Of a DNA stretch of 64,000 nt, positions 18,564 through 28,649 are shown in pieces; position 1 is the stretch's first letter; every line of letters begins with the position of its first letter. Below the pieces are notes generated by a model that had not been told where the DNA came from, did not search any database, and worked only from the letters and a program-made list of their open reading frames with translations. Location: contig CBDETG010000095.1 in NCBI GenBank assembly GCA_965242745.1, forward strand, positions 62,001 through 126,000, written 5' to 3'. This DNA comes from JABAAI01 sp965242745 (lineage in GTDB: Bacteria; Spirochaetota; Leptospiria; Leptospirales; Leptonemataceae). The position numbers and the translations under genes are program-made.

Positions 18564-20060
18564 ATGCTCTTTGCTGTCGTTTTCATAATAATAGGCACTA
18601 TCTTTCTTTTGTTTGCCTCATATAATATCAAAAAAATTATCCAGCTCTTAGGGCGTAAAAGGAAGAATTACTATCATTGGAAGAAGCTCTTTTACCTGAC
18701 TCTTTTTTTTGTCGCAGGCTACACTTGCACCATATGTTTCTTGTTGCAAGAATGGATTGAGATACTCATATATCTCTTAGGCTTAGTTTTCTTTTTTGGA
18801 GCTTGTTTTGTTTTATTAGTAAGTTATATAGGCTTAGGGACCATTGCTGATATGGAAGAGGAGGTGCAGATACGCACAAAGGCAATGTATGCGGCGAAAC
18901 AAGAGGCAGATGCGGCTAACAAGGCTAAGTCACAATTTCTTGCGATCATGAGTCATGAAATACGCACTCCCCTTAGCTCCATTATTGCGACCATTGATCT
19001 CTTGGATGAGATAAAGCTTTCCAAAGAAGCAGGCTCCTATGTCCAAATCATGAGCCGCGCTGCGCGTAATCTCTTGCATCAAATCAACAGTATTCTGGAT
19101 TTTTCTAAAATCGAAGCGAAGCGTATGGAATTAGCGGAGGCGCCGAGCTTGCTTCATGAAAATATAGACAATGTTTTGCAGATCATGCAGGTTCGCTGCA
19201 TGGAAAAAAACATAAAGCTGCTGAGCAAAATTCATTTAGAAGACGATTTATGTCTATTTTGCGATACAGTGCGTTTTGAGCAAATTCTTATCAACCTCAT
19301 AGGCAATGCAATCAAGTTCACTCTCCATGGCAGTATTTCTTTAGAGATACTGCAGCAGGAAGAAAAGGACCATAAAGTTAAGCTGAGTATCAAGCTTTCT
19401 GATACGGGCATAGGTATTCCCCCTGACAAGATCGACACGATTTTTGACAGCTTCTCACAAGCAGATGCGAGCATCACGCGCAGTTATGGAGGCACTGGGC
19501 TTGGTCTGCCAATATGCAAAACATTAGTCGGCCTCATGGGCGGCGAGATTCGTGTAAGCAGTACTCTAGGCGCAGGAAGCGTCTTTTCTTTTGATCTCTT
19601 TTTGCAAAGAGTAAAGAAAGAAGCAAAGCCTGTGATTACAAAAAAGATCAAAAGCGATGCTGCACTGAAAGGCATGCGGGTCTTGCTTGTGGAAGACAAT
19701 GAAGACAATCGCTTCCTCTTTCAAAACTTTGTCAGCGGCATTGGAATACGCATGGACACGGCTGAGAATGGCGTTATAGCGCTGGAGAAAATCTGTACTG
19801 AAAACGAAGAAGATCATTATGACCTAATTCTTATGGATATACAAATGCCCATCATGGACGGCCTGACAGCTATGACTCATATCCGGAAATGGGAGAAGGA
19901 AAGGGGGAAAAGGGCCCTCCCTATTCTTGCTCTTACAGCCAGCAGCACAAAAGAAGACGTGATGAAAAGCTACTCTGCCGGATGCACGGAATACATTACA
20001 AAGCCTATTCGCAAAAAGGCGCTTCTAGATACGATCCTGCGTTATGCTGTGGAAAGCTGA
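18564..20060 (+). CDS. Membrane hybrid histidine kinase with receiver domain
   Basis: Senses an unknown signal and autophosphorylates, then passes phosphate to its own receiver. Three hydrophobic helices fill about residues 1-95 with no large extracytoplasmic domain. A coiled stretch leads to the H box MSHEIRTPL with H131. N box (LINLIGNAIKFT), G1 (DTGIGIP), F and G2 (GGTGLGLPI) boxes are intact. The receiver domain has VLLVEDNEDN, phospho-acceptor D425 in LMDIQMPIMDG, and the LTAS and KPI residues. A separate Hpt protein would complete the relay; none is in the window. Confidence 0.94.
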   Translation: MLFAVVFIIIGTIFLLFASYNIKKIIQLLGRKRKNYYHWKKLFYLTLFFVAGYTCTICFLLQEWIEILIYLLGLVFFFGACFVLLVSYIGLGTIADMEEEVQIRTKAMYAAKQEADAANKAKSQFLAIMSHEIRTPLSSIIATIDLLDEIKLSKEAGSYVQIMSRAARNLLHQINSILDFSKIEAKRMELAEAPSLLHENIDNVLQIMQVRCMEKNIKLLSKIHLEDDLCLFCDTVRFEQILINLIGNAIKFTLHGSISLEILQQEEKDHKVKLSIKLSDTGIGIPPDKIDTIFDSFSQADASITRSYGGTGLGLPICKTLVGLMGGEIRVSSTLGAGSVFSFDLFLQRVKKEAKPVITKKIKSDAALKGMRVLLVEDNEDNRFLFQNFVSGIGIRMDTAENGVIALEKICTENEEDHYDLILMDIQMPIMDGLTAMTHIRKWEKERGKRALPILALTASSTKEDVMKSYSAGCTEYITKPIRKKALLDTILRYAVES

Positions 20061-20074
20061 CGAAATAAAAGCGC

Positions 20075-20188
20075 CTTTACATAGCCATGCTACTCTAAAG
20101 CTCTTGCTGCTTTAGTAATGCGCGCCTACATTATGCAGGAGGCAAGAGTCAGCTTGTGAAAAGGGGTATATGCGCTGGCTATGTAAAG
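20075..20188. terminator. Nested inverted repeats between convergent genes
   Basis: CTTTACATAGCC (20075-20086) pairs perfectly with GGCTATGTAAAG (20177-20188). Inside are CTAAAG/CTTTAG (20095-20115) and an alternative pair CTCTTGC (20101) with GCAAGAG (20142). It lies between the ends of the hybrid kinase gene and the exonuclease gene, so a bidirectional terminator is the simplest reading; a structured RNA is possible. Confidence 0.5.
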
Positions 20189-20207
20189 ACACAAGGACGC
20201 CTTTTCT

Positions 20208-20840
20208 TTAGCAGTTGCGGACTTTGTGTTCAAAAATATCCTTAAAGCCAAGATAATCTAACTCTCTTTGCGTAGGCAAAAAAGCCAGCAGCTTGTCATA
20301 AAGGTCCTTGCGCTTTTCTCGTATCAGCATCGTCTCTAAGCACGTACGCACCTTGAAGAGATAGAGCACATCACATGCCGCATAATGAATTTGATCTTTG
20401 TGAAGTTGTTCCTTACCCCAATCCGAAGACTGCGCGCTCTTGTCCATTTTTTCACCCAGAAATTCGCGCACTAATTCCTGCAAACCATGACGGTCTGTAT
20501 ACGTGCGGGCTAAGCGCGAGGCTATTTTTGTGCAAAAGATATTTTGCACCTCGATGCCTAAACGAGTATAAAGGAAAAGTATGTCCATGCGCGCATAATG
20601 AAATATCTTCAAGATTTTCGGGTCCTCCATGAGGGCTTGCAGCTTAGGGCTTTTCTCTTCCTCCTTTATCTGGACTAATACGCAGGAACCCGTTTCACTA
20701 GCTACTTGTACCACGCAAAGCCGGTCACGCCTGTGGTCAAGGCCCATCATCTCGCAATCTACCGCTAAGGCCTCAGCAGCAGCCAGCTCCTCATAGAGCT
20801 CAGGGCTTATGTCTTTACTTTCAATGACAGGCTTTTTCAT
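20208..20840 (-). CDS. RNase D-like 3'-5' exonuclease
   Basis: DEDDy exonuclease domain of 210 residues: Exo I AVDCEMMGLD (D and E), Exo II FHYARMDI (H and D), Exo III YAACDVLYL (Y and D). Full RNase D has additional C-terminal HRDC domains that are absent here, so this is the short single-domain form. Likely substrates are RNA 3' ends, such as tRNA precursors, by family knowledge. The ATG at 20840 lies 16 bases after the stop of the small membrane protein gene, suggesting co-transcription. Confidence 0.88.
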   Translation of the reverse strand: MKKPVIESKDISPELYEELAAAEALAVDCEMMGLDHRRDRLCVVQVASETGSCVLVQIKEEEKSPKLQALMEDPKILKIFHYARMDILFLYTRLGIEVQNIFCTKIASRLARTYTDRHGLQELVREFLGEKMDKSAQSSDWGKEQLHKDQIHYAACDVLYLFKVRTCLETMLIREKRKDLYDKLLAFLPTQRELDYLGFKDIFEHKVRNC

Positions 20841-20856
20841 GTTTACATGGCTGCTC

Positions 20857-21225
20857 TTAACTAGAACGCCGCTCCAGCCATCGGAAAAGATAGTGCCAAA
20901 TATAACTCATTCTTCCCAGCGCTAAAGCAGACAAGATTATATCAGGCCATACAAAATGACGCCGCGAAACAACTAATGATGAGGCATGCAAGAGACGTAA
21001 AGATGGTATATAATACACAATCAGGAAGGCCGTCCCCAGCACCAAAATCTGGAAGAGCATGAAGTACTTGGGCTGCGCAAGATAAGATCGCACAAGGGGA
21101 AGATTCATAAGCGCCTGAGATGCTAAATAGAGGCAAAAGGCTACAAAAATAAAGCGCATAAATACAATGCCCATTTTGGCAAGGATCAGCGCATTTGGAC
21201 TCGTTTTTGCTAAAAATACTTCCAT
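20857..21225 (-). CDS. Small integral membrane protein of unknown function
   Basis: I do not recognise this 122-residue protein. About four hydrophobic segments are visible (VFMRFIFVAFCLYLASQAL, FMLFQILVLGTAFLIVYYI and two more), with Arg-rich ends. It is placed as a gene because it lies tightly between two same-strand genes (16 bases to the exonuclease start) and its composition is typical of a membrane protein. Confidence 0.6.
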   Translation of the reverse strand: MEVFLAKTSPNALILAKMGIVFMRFIFVAFCLYLASQALMNLPLVRSYLAQPKYFMLFQILVLGTAFLIVYYIPSLRLLHASSLVVSRRHFVWPDIILSALALGRMSYIWHYLFRWLERRSS

Positions 21226-21423
21226 CTACGAAACTATCGGAATGCGCATGCTGCAATTTCACTTCATGCTGATAAAATTTCGCTTTGCAGCGGGCAGCCC
21301 TTGCTTCCAGAGCAGGAGCTATCTTTGCTGTCTATAATAGACTATAAGATTTACTACAACAGCATATGCAGGCGCCTATTTTAACACGATAAGCGTATAT
21401 TTTAGCAATGCTCTTTTGCCTCA

Positions 21424-23052
21424 TTACTTTTGCTGCGGTACAGATGGAATAAGACGCGCAGTCATCATTTTATCTGCCTGCAGATAACGCCATGCTGCTT
21501 TTTGCAAATCGCTTTCGTGCATATTCTTGTAAAGCAATTCCTTGTAACTGAAGAAATGCTGGTAGCTGCCCGTAATACTTTCAAAGTAGCTGAGCAAATC
21601 TGCCAAGGCGGCATTGCTTTGAAGCTTGTGGATCAAAGACAGCGTTTCACGTTTGCGAACAAGAGCCAGCTCCTCTTCGCTTATTTGAAAATGGGGGCGG
21701 GCTGAGGGCATGAGCTTCCCGATTTCCTCAAGCAGGACGGCTTGTATGCGCTCTAAAGAAACCTTCGGCGCCGGCTCTACCCCTATCAAAAAAAGATTAT
21801 CGGCCCTATCGCCAATGACGCCATTTGCCGCAAAAACTCTGACAGCTAGTTTCTCTTTAGAGATAAGGCGCTGGGGCAGACGGCTTTCTGCTTTGCCTGC
21901 CAAAATCTTGCTGAGAGCTTCCATATACATATCATCAGGATGGGGAGCCGCTGCCTTAAGCCACGCAAAGTACATCACGGGACTTAAGCCTCCTTCTAAT
22001 GTTATACCAAAAGCTCTAGGCTTCGGCTTTGGAGTATCTTTGCGCTGCGGGAGCCTTCTTGCTTTGAGTGGAGCAAAATAACGGCGGATCAAGGACTCGC
22101 TTTTGTCCAAATCCATTTTGCCCACTATGGCAATCACGGTATTGTTAGGAGCGTAGTAGCGTTTGTAAAAATCCATAGCTTGGTGATAGTTAAGATAGGC
22201 AATGCTCCGCATAGGACCTATCACAGGATGCCCGTAAGGATGCGAGCCATAGATAGCCATACGAAATTTCTCCCAAAGCTGGGAGCGGGGCGAATTCTCC
22301 ACCCGCATGCGCCTTTCTTCTGCTACAACAAGGCGCTCTGTATAAAATCCGCGAAGCACAGAATGCTGCATGCGATCTGACTCAATACGCGCCCAAACCT
22401 CCAGCCGCTCTGTCGGGAGCTGCACCTGATAATTCGTAAGATCAGAAGAAGTATAAGCGTTGTAGCCCTTTGCCCCTTGCAGAGCATAAATACGCGAGTC
22501 TTCTTCTTCTCTGACATAAAGGCGGCTTTGGCGGCTTAGCAGAGCAAGACGCCGTTCCCATTTTCCTATCGCTTCTTTCATCTCTTGGAGCTCTTCTGTT
22601 CCCGGCGCAGCCTGCGCCTTTTCCTCATAACGCCTGCGTAAAGTATCCAGCTTATCCATAAAGCGTATGCTGAGCTGCAAATATTTTTCTTCTTTAGCAA
22701 AGTCACTTGTCCCCACGCGGCGCGTTCCTTTGAAAAGCATGTGCTCAAGCATGTGCGCAATACCATAACTGCCCTCCCGCTCATCAAAAGAACCTGCGCG
22801 AAACTTAATATAACAGGCTACAACAGGCGCAAAGCCTCGATTGACAAGGATAAGCCGCAGCCCATTATCCAGCTTAGCGTAGCGGAGCTGGCCCTTCACC
22901 TTATCAAAAATCTGTGAGAGAAGATTTGCGCCCTCTTGTTTTGTATCTTTTGGCTGTGCCTGCAGCGGCTGAGTTGCAGCTAAAAAAGCAAGCCAAAAAA
23001 GGATCAGGAGACCAAGTCGAGGAGCTAACAAAGAAGAAATAAGACGCATCAT
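21424..23052 (-). CDS. Exported M16-family zinc peptidase
   Basis: Processing-peptidase/insulinase-type metalloprotease, probably periplasmic. An N-terminal signal segment (RLGLLILFWLAFLAAT) is followed by the inverted zinc motif HMLEH (H100, E103, H104), with the distal glutamate in YTERLVVAEERR. Between them is a charged, probably coiled-coil insertion of about 60 residues (KEEKYLQLSIRF to RLALLSRQSR) not usual for the family. The C-terminal half matches the second M16 domain (RYYAPNNTVIAIVG). Length 542. Confidence 0.92.
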   Translation of the reverse strand: MMRLISSLLAPRLGLLILFWLAFLAATQPLQAQPKDTKQEGANLLSQIFDKVKGQLRYAKLDNGLRLILVNRGFAPVVACYIKFRAGSFDEREGSYGIAHMLEHMLFKGTRRVGTSDFAKEEKYLQLSIRFMDKLDTLRRRYEEKAQAAPGTEELQEMKEAIGKWERRLALLSRQSRLYVREEEDSRIYALQGAKGYNAYTSSDLTNYQVQLPTERLEVWARIESDRMQHSVLRGFYTERLVVAEERRMRVENSPRSQLWEKFRMAIYGSHPYGHPVIGPMRSIAYLNYHQAMDFYKRYYAPNNTVIAIVGKMDLDKSESLIRRYFAPLKARRLPQRKDTPKPKPRAFGITLEGGLSPVMYFAWLKAAAPHPDDMYMEALSKILAGKAESRLPQRLISKEKLAVRVFAANGVIGDRADNLFLIGVEPAPKVSLERIQAVLLEEIGKLMPSARPHFQISEEELALVRKRETLSLIHKLQSNAALADLLSYFESITGSYQHFFSYKELLYKNMHESDLQKAAWRYLQADKMMTARLIPSVPQQK

Positions 23053-23217
23053 CGCAAAATAATAAACCTGCTCTATTTTGGCAAGACTTAAATGTCTTCC
23101 CGGGAACTATGTATCTCAATCCACGGCAAGTTATGAAAATGATATTGATATATAAAAAGGCTTGCGGCGGGAGCTCTTATTTTGAAAATGGATAGAAACT
23201 CTCGCATTTAGGCGCAT

Positions 23218-24186
23218 ATGTACATAGAAGGAGCCTCCCTTAACGCAGTATCCCACGATACTTTGATGCTATGGGTGCACATTGTGACTATTTTGGCCTT
23301 TGTTATTGTAAATTCCATCCTGATATATTTTATCATTCGCTATAGAAAACGCTCAGAACATGATATAACCTCCGCAGTAGATCATCACACGGGGCTGGAA
23401 GTAGCTTGGACAGCTATACCCACGATCATTATGGCTTGGCTCTATGTCTGGGGCCTTGTGGAATTCATTAAAATGCGTAGCATCCCCGCAAACAGTATGG
23501 AGATCAGCGTAAGAGCGCAGCAATGGGCATGGAGTTTTCTTTATCCTTCTGAATTGCAGGGAGAGGGAGAGGGCGGGAAAAGGGCGAGTCTCAAAACGAA
23601 CAATGTGCTGTATTTGCAAGATGGACAGCCTACCAAATTGCTTATGAAGTCCAGTGATGTCCTGCATTCTTTTTTTGTTCCCGCCTTTCGCGTGAAAGAG
23701 GATGTAGTGCCCAATATGTTTACCTACGCTGCTTTTACTCCTGTCTTGCCTGAAAACAAAAAGGATCAGGAAGAAGCTGTGTATGATATATTTTGTACAG
23801 AATACTGCGGCAAAGACCACAGCGCTATGCTGGGGAAAGCAATCATCCTAAGTCCTGAAAAATTCCGTCAGAAAATGAAGGAGCTTGCAGCGGAAGCTTC
23901 TAATATCAGCCCGCAAAGAGGAGAAAAACTTTACTTAGGAAACTGCAAAAGCTGTCATAGTATCGATGGCGCCAGGCTGATCGGGCCTTCTTTGAAGGGT
24001 CTCTGGCAGAGTGAAAGAATACTGCAAAAGGGCGAGAAAGTGCTTGCCGATGAAAATTACATACGAGATTCGATACTTTATCCTAACAAGCAAGTTGTAA
24101 AGGGCTACCCCGCAGCTATGCCTCCGCAGAATTATGGAGATGCGGAGATATATTCCGTTATAGAATATATCAAAACGCTGAAATAA
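23218..24186 (+). CDS. coxB: Cytochrome c oxidase subunit II with fused cytochrome c domain
   Basis: Accepts electrons for the heme-copper oxidase. Two N-terminal membrane helices (about residues 17-42 and 60-85) precede the CuA cupredoxin domain: SSDVLHSFFVPAFRVKED and CTEYCGKDHSAML supply the copper ligands. A C-terminal cytochrome c domain follows, with CKSCH at 243-247 and a probable Met ligand in AAMPPQ. This is the caa3-type arrangement. coxA starts 5 bases after its stop. Confidence 0.96.
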   Translation: MYIEGASLNAVSHDTLMLWVHIVTILAFVIVNSILIYFIIRYRKRSEHDITSAVDHHTGLEVAWTAIPTIIMAWLYVWGLVEFIKMRSIPANSMEISVRAQQWAWSFLYPSELQGEGEGGKRASLKTNNVLYLQDGQPTKLLMKSSDVLHSFFVPAFRVKEDVVPNMFTYAAFTPVLPENKKDQEEAVYDIFCTEYCGKDHSAMLGKAIILSPEKFRQKMKELAAEASNISPQRGEKLYLGNCKSCHSIDGARLIGPSLKGLWQSERILQKGEKVLADENYIRDSILYPNKQVVKGYPAAMPPQNYGDAEIYSVIEYIKTLK

Positions 24187-24191
24187 AGCAT

Positions 24192-25829
24192 ATGGCGCAA
24201 ATCAAAGAGTTACATTTAGCCTATTTTCGCACAGGGCGCGGGTTTTGGGGCTGGGCCCTTTCTACAGACCATAAGAAAATAGGGGTCATGTACCTCTTTG
24301 CCATACTAGGCTTTTTTATTGTAGGCGGCGCAGCCGCTATGTTGCTGCGCCTTGAGCTGATTTCCCCCGGCGCTACCATCATGGGCGCCCACTCCTATAA
24401 CGTATTGATGACTTTGCATGGCGCTGTCATGGTCTTTCTATTTATAGTGCCAGGGATACCAGCTACATTAGGAAATATCCTGCTCCCGCTCCTCATTGGC
24501 GCAAAGGACGTAGCCTTCCCCCGCATCAACCTTGCCAGCTGGTACGTGTATCTTATAGGGGCGGGCATAGCCTTGGTTTCCCTGCTTTCTCCCGCAGATA
24601 CGGGATGGACTTTCTATGCTCCTTATAGTATGCAGTCCAACAGCTTAGTGATCTGGCTTACCTTAGGCGCCTTTGTTATGGGCTTTTCTTCTATCATGAC
24701 GGGCTTTAACTTTATTGTTACAATCCACCGCATGCGCTGCCCCGGTCTGACATGGGATAAACTGCCGCTCTTTGCTTGGGGCCTCTATGCTACTTCCATT
24801 ATTCAAGTGCTCGCAACGCCTATAGTAGGGATGACGCTGGTCATGCTTATACTTGAAAGAATGCTCGACATAGGCATTTTTAATCCTGCAAAGGGAGGGG
24901 ACCCTATTTTATTCGAGCAGTTCTTCTGGTTTTACTCTCACCCTGTAGTCTATATTATGGTGCTCCCGGGCTTTGGTATTATCAGTGAGGTGCTGCCCGT
25001 TTTTTCCAGACGCCCCATCTTCGGCTACAAAGCCATCGCCTATTCTTCCTTAGCTATCGCTCTTGTCAGTTTTATCGTCTGGGGTCACCATATGTTTGTA
25101 AGCGGCATGTCTGACTGGGCGCGTTGGCTTTTCTCAGGCCTGACTTTTTTGGTAGCTATTCCTACGGCTATCAAGGTCTTCAATTGGACTTCTACTTTGT
25201 GGAGAGGCTCCATACATTTCCAAGCTCCTATGCTTTACGCCTTAGGCTTTGTTTTCATGTTTTCTATAGCCGGCCTTACTGGGATTCACCTTGCGGTTTT
25301 AGCAACAGACGTGTTCTTGCATGATACATACTTCGTAGTTGCGCACTTTCATTATACCATGCAGGGAGGCACTGTTATAGCCTTGTTCTGCGGCCTGCAT
25401 TATTGGTTCCCATTGATCACGGGACGCATGTTCAATCCTCGTGTAGCTTTCTGGGGCTGGTTCTTGCTTTTTATAGGCTTCAACATGACTTTTATTCCTC
25501 AGTTCTTTCTGGGCATGGAAGGCATGCCCAGGCGTTATTACGATTATCTGCCCCATTTCCAAACTTGGCACAGCATCTCTACAGTAGGCTCATGGTTGAA
25601 TGGAGGCGCATATCTTTTGATCATGGGGCATCTTTTTTGGGCGGCATGGCGCGGGAAGGCAGCTCCAAAAAATCCATGGAAGTCTTTGTCTATGGAATGG
25701 CAAACATCGCTGCCGCCCCCTACTACCAATTTCTCAAAAGTACCGCATTTCCCCCATTCCATTTATGATTACGCTACTGAAGGAAAAAGTAAAGGACGGG
25801 ACGCAAAGCGAGACGAAGACGCCGCTTAA
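24192..25829 (+). CDS. coxA: Cytochrome c oxidase subunit I
   Basis: Catalytic subunit that reduces oxygen to water and pumps protons. Twelve or so membrane helices, the low-spin heme ligand region TLHGAVMVF, the cross-linked His-Tyr motif SHPVVYIMVLP, CuB histidines GHHMF, and the heme ligands in HDTYFVVAHFHYTM are all present. Length 545 is normal. No subunit III or IV gene follows; the next gene is unrelated. Confidence 0.97.
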   Translation: MAQIKELHLAYFRTGRGFWGWALSTDHKKIGVMYLFAILGFFIVGGAAAMLLRLELISPGATIMGAHSYNVLMTLHGAVMVFLFIVPGIPATLGNILLPLLIGAKDVAFPRINLASWYVYLIGAGIALVSLLSPADTGWTFYAPYSMQSNSLVIWLTLGAFVMGFSSIMTGFNFIVTIHRMRCPGLTWDKLPLFAWGLYATSIIQVLATPIVGMTLVMLILERMLDIGIFNPAKGGDPILFEQFFWFYSHPVVYIMVLPGFGIISEVLPVFSRRPIFGYKAIAYSSLAIALVSFIVWGHHMFVSGMSDWARWLFSGLTFLVAIPTAIKVFNWTSTLWRGSIHFQAPMLYALGFVFMFSIAGLTGIHLAVLATDVFLHDTYFVVAHFHYTMQGGTVIALFCGLHYWFPLITGRMFNPRVAFWGWFLLFIGFNMTFIPQFFLGMEGMPRRYYDYLPHFQTWHSISTVGSWLNGGAYLLIMGHLFWAAWRGKAAPKNPWKSLSMEWQTSLPPPTTNFSKVPHFPHSIYDYATEGKSKGRDAKRDEDAA

Positions 25830-25981
25830 TGGCTCTCCTTTAAGCTAAGTGAAGTCCCTTAAGATCGCTCTGATCAATAGCTGCATATTTATACGCTGCT
25901 ATGAAAGACAGGCAAAACGCCAAGACTTTCCTTTTCCCATAACAGGCAATTTACATATCTACGCTTTTTCATAATACAACA

Positions 25982-27640
25982 TTGTCTTTGCAAGATCACA
26001 GCGCCGGCATTTTATATAATGCCGCAGAACTCAGGAAGATAGCCTCATTGTTAGAGCAGGAATTGAAGCGCTCCTTAGAGGGCCCATGGACAAAGGCAAA
26101 ACCGCCGCTGTACTATCTTTCTTATCTCTTTAGAAACCACAAAATAGAACGCTTAGGAGGGCGCTTAGGCGCCTTAGATACCGCTAAAAAACGTATCTAT
26201 AACAGCGTCTATTGCGATCTGCGGGTTGGTTCCTATCACTATGATAATATGCGGGGCGGCGCTCTCAAGTCTAACAAAGAACAAGAAGAGGCGCTGGCAG
26301 TAGCCAAAATGCCTTTGGCTATAGCCGCCGACGCATTTCGATTTGAGTTATGGCGCCTGACAGACAGCGCCTATAGAGAAGCCATCGATCATTATTACAA
26401 GCAGAAATCCCATGAATTGCATTATGCGCCCCTATACCCCAGACTGGCTTCTCGAAGCAGGCAAGGGCCGCACAAGGCTTTTTCCTATAAAAACCTGCCT
26501 CCCATTGACCGGGATTATTGGTCATACCTAATTGCTAAAGCAGGTAAAATCATAAAAAAGTTTCATGCCATCAAAAACTCATATTTTGCCTTTGACAGCT
26601 GCCAAAAACAAGAGCTGCTGAGCAATTCGGAAGGCTCTCATATACTCAAACAAAGCCAGCTTTACGAACTCCATGCTCAGCTTTGGCTTCTGAGCAGCAA
26701 AGGGGAAAGCTTCAGCCAAGAAATCAATCTTTTGGAAGGCAAAGCAGAAGACCTGCCCTCTGAAAAGGACTTTCTTGCGATGATCAAGGAACGCATTCAG
26801 CTTTTATTCCATATTGCAAAAGCGCCTCGTCTGAATTCCTTTTCTGGACCTGCTCTGCTGAGCCCTCAGGCAAGCGGCATATTCTTTCATGAGGTTCTGG
26901 GCCACAGATTGGAAGGCTCGCGCCTGCTTTCTCAAGAAGAAGGAGTCACCTTTTTGGACTTGAAAGAGAAGCGTATTATACCCGAATATATAGATATTGT
27001 AGATGATCCTAGGCTCAAGTACTATGACAAAAGAAGCATGGTAGGACATTTTCAGTATGATGATGAAGGCAGCCCTGCGCAAAGAGCGCTTTTGGTAGAA
27101 AAAGGAATACTCAAAAACTTTCTTAGCACAACAGCGCCTCTGCCAAAGCAAAAGCATAACAATGGCCATGCCCGCAACGCTTATGGAGAAAAAGCCATGT
27201 CCCGCATGGGCAATGTTTTTATCTTAAACCATAGGCCTGTTCCAAAAAAAGAAATGCGCGCTCTTTTACTTGAAGAAATCCAAAAACAAAAGAAAGACTA
27301 TGGCATCTATATCAAAGAGCTCTTGGGAGGAGAAACGGGAACGGGCGCTTATGACTTTCAGGCCTTCAAAGGAGAGATTCTTCATGTCTGCAAAGTTCTG
27401 CCAAACGGGAAAGAAGAGATCATACAAGGCGTGGACTTTATAGGGACGCCTCTTTCCGCCCTGGATGCGATTCGCTGCTTAGGAGATCAGTACGAAATGT
27501 ATAACAGTTACTGTGGAGCTGAGTCTGGCATCATCCCTGTTTCTACTGTAGCGCCCGCTATGCTTTTGCGCAATCTGGAATTGCAAGGCCGCGATAGAGA
27601 GCGTTTTACGCAGCATGTTCTGGACTTACCCTATGTTTGA
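25982..27640 (+). CDS. TldD/PmbA-like metalloprotease
   Basis: TldD-type proteins are zinc peptidases that degrade or mature small peptides. The key motif HEVLGHRLEGSRL is present, with H303, E304 and H308 as HExxxH. The C-terminal half matches TldD (NGHARN, IYIKELLGGETGTG, VDFIGTPLSALDAI). The N-terminal region is more divergent. At 552 residues it is longer than typical TldD. The start is uncertain: TTG at 25982 has no clear ribosome binding site and no ATG occurs until about residue 89. No PmbA partner is in the window. Confidence 0.82.
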   Translation: MSLQDHSAGILYNAAELRKIASLLEQELKRSLEGPWTKAKPPLYYLSYLFRNHKIERLGGRLGALDTAKKRIYNSVYCDLRVGSYHYDNMRGGALKSNKEQEEALAVAKMPLAIAADAFRFELWRLTDSAYREAIDHYYKQKSHELHYAPLYPRLASRSRQGPHKAFSYKNLPPIDRDYWSYLIAKAGKIIKKFHAIKNSYFAFDSCQKQELLSNSEGSHILKQSQLYELHAQLWLLSSKGESFSQEINLLEGKAEDLPSEKDFLAMIKERIQLLFHIAKAPRLNSFSGPALLSPQASGIFFHEVLGHRLEGSRLLSQEEGVTFLDLKEKRIIPEYIDIVDDPRLKYYDKRSMVGHFQYDDEGSPAQRALLVEKGILKNFLSTTAPLPKQKHNNGHARNAYGEKAMSRMGNVFILNHRPVPKKEMRALLLEEIQKQKKDYGIYIKELLGGETGTGAYDFQAFKGEILHVCKVLPNGKEEIIQGVDFIGTPLSALDAIRCLGDQYEMYNSYCGAESGIIPVSTVAPAMLLRNLELQGRDRERFTQHVLDLPYV

Positions 27641-27673
27641 CAAATGAGAAAGCCAGTCAGATAATGACAAAAT

Positions 27674-28513
27674 ATGTTCTTTCGCAAGGCTGTCAGCCCG
27701 GACATTCATCTTTACGCGCATCGCGGAGCAAACAAGCATTTCCCAGAAAATACCATAGCAGCCTTTGCGCATGCGCTTAAGCAGGGCGCTACGCATTTAG
27801 AGATGGACCTCCGGGAAAGCAAGGACGGCCACTTGGTGGTTGCTCATGATATTGACGCAAAACGCGCAGCTAACATTGACAAAGCTATTCCTGATTGCGC
27901 CCTACAAGAGATACAAAGCTGGGACCTGACAAAGCACTTTCCCAAAAGCATAGCAGAAAAGGAGAAAAAGGATTGTCGTATTGCGACCTTCGAGGAGACG
28001 CTGAGGAGATTCCCATATGTTCCGATCAATGCGGATATTAAAGACAATGATTATAGAATAGCGCATAAGATTGTGCGCCTTTTACACGAAACAGGAGACT
28101 TTGAACGGGTTTTACTCAATAGCTTTCACAGTAAAATCGTGGAATACATACAACAAATTCCCTATCTTGGCAAAACAGGGATAACGCACTATTCTGCCCT
28201 GCTTGTTTTACTAAGTCCGCCTTTGCTCTGGAGAGCTGCGCCTGTGCGAGGCCATGCCTTGCAAATACCCAAGAGCACGGCCCTTCCTTTTATTAAGCTT
28301 CCTATCCCTTTGGACAGAAGGTACCTGATAGAACGTTGTCATGCTTTTGGAGTACGCGTAGACTATTGGGTTATCAACGATCCTGAAGAAGCCTATGCGC
28401 TCCTGAAGGCAGGCGCTGACGGTATCGTTACAGATGACATAGACGCCCTAAAAGATGCCGTCTTTGATTTTGTAAAACATTCCGAGAGACAATTAGCAAA
28501 GCATGATATATAA
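27674..28513 (+). CDS. glpQ: Glycerophosphodiester phosphodiesterase
   Basis: Hydrolyses glycerophosphodiesters to glycerol 3-phosphate and an alcohol. Family motifs: HRGANKHFPENTIAAF (catalytic H and metal ligands), HLEMDLRESKDGHLVVAHD, and near the end VDYWVINDPEEA and GADGIVTDDI. Length 279. No signal peptide is visible, so a cytoplasmic form is likely. It begins 33 bases after the TldD-like gene. Confidence 0.93.
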   Translation: MFFRKAVSPDIHLYAHRGANKHFPENTIAAFAHALKQGATHLEMDLRESKDGHLVVAHDIDAKRAANIDKAIPDCALQEIQSWDLTKHFPKSIAEKEKKDCRIATFEETLRRFPYVPINADIKDNDYRIAHKIVRLLHETGDFERVLLNSFHSKIVEYIQQIPYLGKTGITHYSALLVLLSPPLLWRAAPVRGHALQIPKSTALPFIKLPIPLDRRYLIERCHAFGVRVDYWVINDPEEAYALLKAGADGIVTDDIDALKDAVFDFVKHSERQLAKHDI

Positions 28514-28649
28514 GGGCTCAAGCCTCTTTATCTTGGTCTAAGCGCCTTGTCTTCGATTCGATAGAAAAGCCGCATATTATAGAAGGCTGCAAAAAGCATA
28601 ACAAATGTGCTCTAACTTCCATTGCTCATAGCTAAGAACAGGAAAACTT

